This document shows positions 61,168 to 64,000 of a DNA stretch of 64,000 bases, one piece after another (the first letter of the stretch is position 1; every line of letters begins with the position of its first letter). This stretch comes from JAGVPT01 sp964439265 (GTDB lineage Bacteria > Bacteroidota > Ignavibacteria > UBA10030 > UBA8401): positions 1 through 64,000 of the forward strand of contig CAYTOA010000022.1 in assembly GCA_964439265.1 (NCBI GenBank), read 5' to 3'. A program made the position numbers and the translations under genes. The notes under the pieces are model-generated. The model was given only the letters and a program-made list of their open reading frames with translations. It was not told where the DNA came from and did not search any database.

Positions 61168-61440
61168 TCACAATCTCGGAGCGATCTTATCCTTCGCTTC
61201 TGCGGAGGTTTGAACCGGTGCAACTTCGAACTCAACCAAGTCGCGCCATTGGAGTATCCATCGATCAAAAAGCTTCACATTTTCTGTCTTCATATGTTGA
61301 TAGCATCGGCTGAATGCGTTGTCGACCCAGCTCGAGATGTATTCCAGGCCCTCCGGCATCATTCGTCCTTGCAATTTCGCGCGCCGGTAAATTTCAATTG
61401 CACCAGCCGTCTTGTATTTTTCGATGACCATATAAAGCAT
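61168..61440 (-). CDS. DUF3303 family protein
   Basis: A 90-residue protein. The characteristic DUF3303 pattern is complete: MLYMVIEKYK at the start, IYRRAKLQGRMMPEGLEYISSW, RCYQHMKTEN, and FDRWILQWRDLVEFEVAPV. The family has a ferredoxin-like fold and unknown role. The ATG at 61440 has AGAGGA about 6 bases upstream and begins exactly where family members begin; a reading 14 codons longer is not supported. Confidence 0.9.
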   Translation of the reverse strand: MLYMVIEKYKTAGAIEIYRRAKLQGRMMPEGLEYISSWVDNAFSRCYQHMKTENVKLFDRWILQWRDLVEFEVAPVQTSAEAKDKIAPRL

Positions 61441-61551
61441 TTTTCCTCTTCTCCCGTTTCGATACTTCGCTGTAAACATCAATGATCTGCGGCGCGTTCT
61501 GCGTGAACGAATCGAACGTTCGTTTTCCTTGGAGAACTGAATGACCGGAAC

Positions 61552-61722
61552 TTACATCTTAAGAAGGTCGAGTAATTTGTACATCACAATGGCAGGCCAC
61601 ACAAGTGCCTTGAGAAGACCGAGCACACCTTCCCAGAATGTTGTTGAGTGCTGGATAAAATAAACCGCTGCGCCGATAAACGCCAATCCATAGATGCCGC
61701 CGAAAGCGCTGTTATGTTTCAT
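61552..61722 (-). CDS. Very small two-helix membrane protein
   Basis: A 56-residue protein with two hydrophobic segments (FGGIYGLAFIGAAVYFI and EGVLGLLKALVWPAIVMYKLL). Proteins of this exact build (short, starting MKxNSxFGGIYGLAFIGA) are recurrent hypothetical proteins in many bacteria. GAGGA lies 9-10 bases upstream of the ATG at 61722. A longer reading from the same frame overlaps the hydrolase gene and is not plausible. Function unknown. Confidence 0.78.
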   Translation of the reverse strand: MKHNSAFGGIYGLAFIGAAVYFIQHSTTFWEGVLGLLKALVWPAIVMYKLLDLLKM

Positions 61723-61786
61723 CCCGTTGTTTCCTCGATGTTCGTTCATGGAAGAGTCCAGTTGTGTGTCGTTGGTGGTGAGATGA

Positions 61787-62326
61787 TTAGTGTTGGAGCC
61801 GTTTGAGCAATTCAAAACCTTCCGGCCAGTCTCCGAGTCCGCTGCTGGAATTGATGTGGCCGGCTTTCTGAATGATGACCAGCTTACTGTGCCAAGCGGA
61901 GGCGTATTCGCTTGCCCGCTCAATCGTGACATAACGGTCGTCTGTACTCGCGACAACGATCGAGGGAAAGGGGAGTGTGATCATCGGTACGGGGCTGAAT
62001 CCCGTCGGCCCGACAGGATAATTGGGGCCGTCCGGGTCGCTTGGACCGACCAGAAGAGCGCCGTGGATCTTTGCGGTATTCGGAGCGCCTGCCTGCCCGG
62101 TCCAATGAGCGACCAATGCGCACGCCGAACTGTGAGCGACAAGAACTGCTTTACCGGAAAGGGAGGCGATGACTTCATCGAGGCGCCGAACCCAGTCTTC
62201 GCAGCGAGGAGCATCCCATTCTTCCTGTTCGACTCGTCGAAATGTTGGATTTCGTTTCTCCCAGCGCGTCTGCCAGTGATCCGGCCCCGAATTCCCGACT
62301 CCCGGTAATATAAGAGTTGTGATCAT
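61787..62326 (-). CDS. RBBP9/YdeN family serine hydrolase
   Basis: A 179-residue alpha/beta hydrolase. The N-terminal strand LILPGVGNSGPDHWQTRWE is the family hallmark. The nucleophile Ser lies in VAHSSACALVA (AHSSA in place of GxSxG), the acid is in STDDRYVT, and the His is in KAGHINSSSGLGDWPEG. Members hydrolyse small esters; physiological substrates are unknown. It overlaps no neighbour, and its 3' side lies 64 bases from the 56-residue membrane protein gene. Confidence 0.93.
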   Translation of the reverse strand: MITTLILPGVGNSGPDHWQTRWEKRNPTFRRVEQEEWDAPRCEDWVRRLDEVIASLSGKAVLVAHSSACALVAHWTGQAGAPNTAKIHGALLVGPSDPDGPNYPVGPTGFSPVPMITLPFPSIVVASTDDRYVTIERASEYASAWHSKLVIIQKAGHINSSSGLGDWPEGFELLKRLQH

Positions 62327-62343
62327 AAATTGGTTCAGTAAGC

Positions 62344-62398
62344 AGTGAACAGTGAACAGTGAACAGTGAACAGCTACTACCTACTGTTCACTGTTTAC
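62344..62398. repeat. Heptanucleotide repeats in direct and inverted arrangement
   Basis: Four exact direct copies of AGTGAAC (62344-62371) are followed, after 13 bases, by two inverse copies (GTTCACT, GTTTACT; 62385-62398). The two sets can pair into a 14-bp stem with one mismatch. The inverted part covers the stop codon and the last codons of the membrane-protein gene that starts at 62725, so the repeat has entered or defined the end of a gene. Confidence 0.88.
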
Positions 62399-62725
62399 TG
62401 CCTTCTTCTTTTTCTTCAACAAAGAACCGGCGTAACTCAACGCCATTCCGCACAAAGACCCGAACACCCCCAGCAACGCGAAGAAGGGGAGCCGGCTTAT
62501 CAACGTATCCGTGCCTTTGTAACCTGCAATCATGAACGCAAATGACAGCGTGAAACCATAAGATGCACCGGCTGCGAGTCTCTCGCCTCGGCGGCTCCAA
62601 TATCCCAACGCAATACCTGCAATGCCCCAGGGGATCAGAATCCATATTTGCAGAAATAAGAGGTACGACCCGGCCACTCCAAAGAGCACGCCGAGTGCTA
62701 TCGCAAGGCTGATCTTCTTCATCAT
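62381..62725 (-). CDS. Small membrane protein of unknown function
   Basis: A 114-residue protein with four hydrophobic helices (about residues 5-25, 28-42, 52-68 and 78-100) and a Lys-rich tail. Glycine-zipper-like spacing in the first helix (ALGVLFGVAGSYLLF) is notable. The last residues, AVNSEQ, are encoded by the heptamer repeat described at 62344. No family is recognised. It starts 32 bases after the stop of the RibD-type reductase gene, with MMKK at the ATG. Confidence 0.7.
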   Translation of the reverse strand: MMKKISLAIALGVLFGVAGSYLLFLQIWILIPWGIAGIALGYWSRRGERLAAGASYGFTLSFAFMIAGYKGTDTLISRLPFFALLGVFGSLCGMALSYAGSLLKKKKKAVNSEQ

Positions 62726-62756
62726 AGCGATTAGAACATTGAAACGAGGGATGGTT

Positions 62757-63287
62757 TCATTCCCGGGATCTTTCGTAGCGGCTTTTGACAAGTCCGTTGG
62801 AATACACTGTTGTCCTAAGATGTGTGAATCGCAGAAGATGATCCATCAAACCAAATAACGGAATGCCGCTTCCCAATACAAGTGGAACCCGTGTGATGGT
62901 CAACTCATCGATGCAGTCTGCATTCAGAAATCCTTGAATCACTTTGCCGCCATCCACATAGACGTGCGAATATCCCTGACCGGAAAGATAATTCACTATT
63001 GTTTTCGGTTCCATTGAAAGAAGTGTTACTTTCTCTTTCAATGGCTCCGGCACCTCTTTGATTGTTGTACTGACAAGAAAGGCTTTTGTGGTGTAAGGCC
63101 AGGAGGGAAATGCGAGAACCGATTCAAACGTCCCCCGTCCGATCACGATCGCATCGATAGTACTGATGAATTCTTGATAGCTGTCGCTGATCTCCTGGCT
63201 TTCAAATTGCGTCAGCCAATCTATGTTTCCATCTTTCGTTGCGATGAATCCGTCGAGACTTGTTCCTATATAGACTGTTGTCCTCAT
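62757..63287 (-). CDS. RibD C-terminal/dihydrofolate-reductase-like protein
   Basis: A 176-residue protein of the RibD_C reductase family. The N-terminal YIGTSLDGFIATKDGNIDWL motif, IVIGRGTFESVL and HVYVDGGKVIQGFL are all typical. Such stand-alone enzymes reduce pyrimidine-like or folate-like compounds with NADPH, and some confer drug tolerance; the native substrate is unknown. Length is normal (about 175-180). Confidence 0.92.
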   Translation of the reverse strand: MRTTVYIGTSLDGFIATKDGNIDWLTQFESQEISDSYQEFISTIDAIVIGRGTFESVLAFPSWPYTTKAFLVSTTIKEVPEPLKEKVTLLSMEPKTIVNYLSGQGYSHVYVDGGKVIQGFLNADCIDELTITRVPLVLGSGIPLFGLMDHLLRFTHLRTTVYSNGLVKSRYERSRE

Positions 63288-63328
63288 GTCTCCGTACTTT
63301 CACCTAGCCGCTTCTGAGGTGCTTGAAT

Positions 63329-63402
63329 AGTGAAAAGTGAAGGGTGAAAAGTGAATCGTGAAACGCACAGCCTAAATTCTGAATCTTAGAACTTACAACT
63401 TA
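63329..63402. repeat. Two adjoining heptanucleotide repeat arrays
   Basis: Five units of AGTGAAA type (AGTGAAA, AGTGAAG, GGTGAAA, AGTGAAT, CGTGAAA) fill 63329-63363. After a 10-base break, a second set with the same period but different sequence (AAATTCT, GAATCTT, AGAACTT, ACAACTT) runs to about 63401. The whole lies in the 130-base gap between the RibD-type and ParB-like genes. Confidence 0.8.
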
Positions 63403-63417
63403 AAACCATTCCCTCTC

Positions 63418-63783
63418 TCAAACGATCTTACATGGAATCACCGCATCTTCATCATTCGAATAGACCGCGCACAACCGGTGGTACCCGTCAGCGATAATGA
63501 CTTTTCCGTTCGCGGAATCGCGTACGAGAAGGAGGGGAGACAGCTCATGCCCAGACGCGATTTTCTTTTGATCCTTGGCGAGGTGGCCATTGCTGATGCC
63601 GAGAAGCGATAATTGTGAGGCCCTGAAGATATCCTTGGCCTTGAACTCTGATACCGGCGCAGTTTTCAACTTGCTGACGAAAACGGCCGCTTTCTTTTTG
63701 TCGAAGATGAGCGACAGATACGAAAGTGCTGCTGGGTAATCGTGCTCCTCGGGTTGCTTCAGCCATTTGATTTTGTCGGACAT
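63418..63783 (-). CDS. ParB/sulfiredoxin-like domain protein
   Basis: A 121-residue protein. The C-terminal part (SPLLLVRDSANGKVIIADGYHRLCAVYS) carries the G(Y)HR signature of the ParB/Srx-like nuclease fold. The N-terminal part is Lys-rich and helical. Proteins with only this domain have been given varied roles (nuclease, ATP hydrolysis); none can be chosen here. Two adjacent ATG codons exist; the second is used. Confidence 0.78.
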   Translation of the reverse strand: MSDKIKWLKQPEEHDYPAALSYLSLIFDKKKAAVFVSKLKTAPVSEFKAKDIFRASQLSLLGISNGHLAKDQKKIASGHELSPLLLVRDSANGKVIIADGYHRLCAVYSNDEDAVIPCKIV

Positions 63784-63816
63784 CATGGACCTAGCTCGAG
63801 ATTGTGGATATTTAGA

Positions 63817-64000
63817 TCATGGACGAATTGTGCCGACGACGGCCCGCGGCATCGGGAAAAACTCATATTGGAGAAGCCCGTTTGCCGGGTCGTGTTTGAT
63901 AATTTCCCGCATTTCGGCTTCGTCGTTAACGTTGTACACGCCGATGCCGTACACTCCATTCGGGTCCATCACCGGCCCGAAAACGATCGCAATTCCCTTT
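63817..64000 (-). CDS. YciI-like protein, partial at the window edge
   Basis: The last 60 residues of a minus-strand protein that begins beyond the right end. The pattern GIAIVFGPVMDPNGVYGIGVYNVNDEAEM followed by REIIKHDPANGLLQYEFFPM is typical of YciI-like proteins, including the Asp of HDPANG. It is the third YciI-type protein in the window. The stop lies 31 bases from the ParB-like gene. Confidence 0.85.
   Translation of the reverse strand, partial: KGIAIVFGPVMDPNGVYGIGVYNVNDEAEMREIIKHDPANGLLQYEFFPMPRAVVGTIRP

Noticed and set aside
61723..61956. Longer version of the 56-residue membrane protein
   Set aside because: The added N-terminal part is antisense-like sequence overlapping the hydrolase gene; the internal ATG with its own ribosome binding site fits better.

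Overview
The window looks like a chromosomal segment from a member of the Bacteroidota/Ignavibacteriota (Chlorobi-like) assemblage. Three things point there: a secreted cellulase that ends in a type-A type IX secretion (Por) sorting tail with the YPNPFNP hallmark, a quinol-oxidising alternative complex III operon, and an 'alternative' GlmU-type nucleotidyltransferase. Many starts have clear GGAG-type ribosome binding sites, which argues against a typical Bacteroidia genome and for an Ignavibacteria-like lineage. GC content is near 50% by eye. I see no rRNA, tRNA, transposase, integrase, phage gene or CRISPR array.

Layout. (1) 0-9.6 kb, plus strand: a DinB-fold gene, then actB-actC-actD-actE-actF of alternative complex III, tightly packed, followed by a CcoI/FixI-type copper P-type ATPase. 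The pentaheme subunit gene actA is not present next to the operon. (2) 9.7-21.7 kb, mostly plus strand: housekeeping and metabolic genes, namely pirin, a second DinB-like protein, ribosomal protein L31 with a clean terminator, GlmU-like, RsmB, the threonine catabolism pair tdh-kbl, a membrane acyltransferase, RmuC, and an overlapping LMW-phosphatase/fructosamine-kinase pair that resembles a protein deglycation module. (3) 21.8-39.2 kb, minus strand: PurU, an ABC exporter, then a carbohydrate block. The block holds a beta-propeller sensor with a Cys-rich tail, a TolB-like protein, a GH3 beta-glucosidase, an unrecognised secreted 610-residue protein, a PA14-containing GH31 and a GH5 endoglucanase with the T9SS tail. 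The enzyme set resembles xyloglucan or beta-glucan breakdown without SusC/SusD. (4) 39.6-64 kb, almost entirely minus strand: a long accessory run of small single-domain genes. It includes GNATs, methyltransferases, a pentapeptide-repeat protein, a thioesterase, NTF2-like, VOC, cupin and YciI-like proteins, a well-preserved subclass B1 metallo-beta-lactamase, a series of lineage-specific lipoproteins and beta-barrel-like proteins (48.9-54.9 kb), and a LemA/GIDE/DUF2007/zinc-ribbon envelope cluster (55.6-59.5 kb).

Between genes the window is unusually rich in short repeats. Four intergenic arrays share a strict 7-bp period but have different heptamer sequences (1-77, 18240-18274, 62344-62398, 63329-63402). 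There is also a dispersed imperfect palindrome built on GCAAAGACGCCAAG (15659-15747, 43968-44041, with a half copy near 40645), and two clusters of perfect stem-loops (29981-30107 and 39361-39526). One heptamer array runs into the 3' end of a membrane-protein gene. These repeats, the actA-less complex III operon, the unknown secreted protein of the glycan locus and the GIDE/LemA/DUF2007 cluster are the parts most worth a second look.
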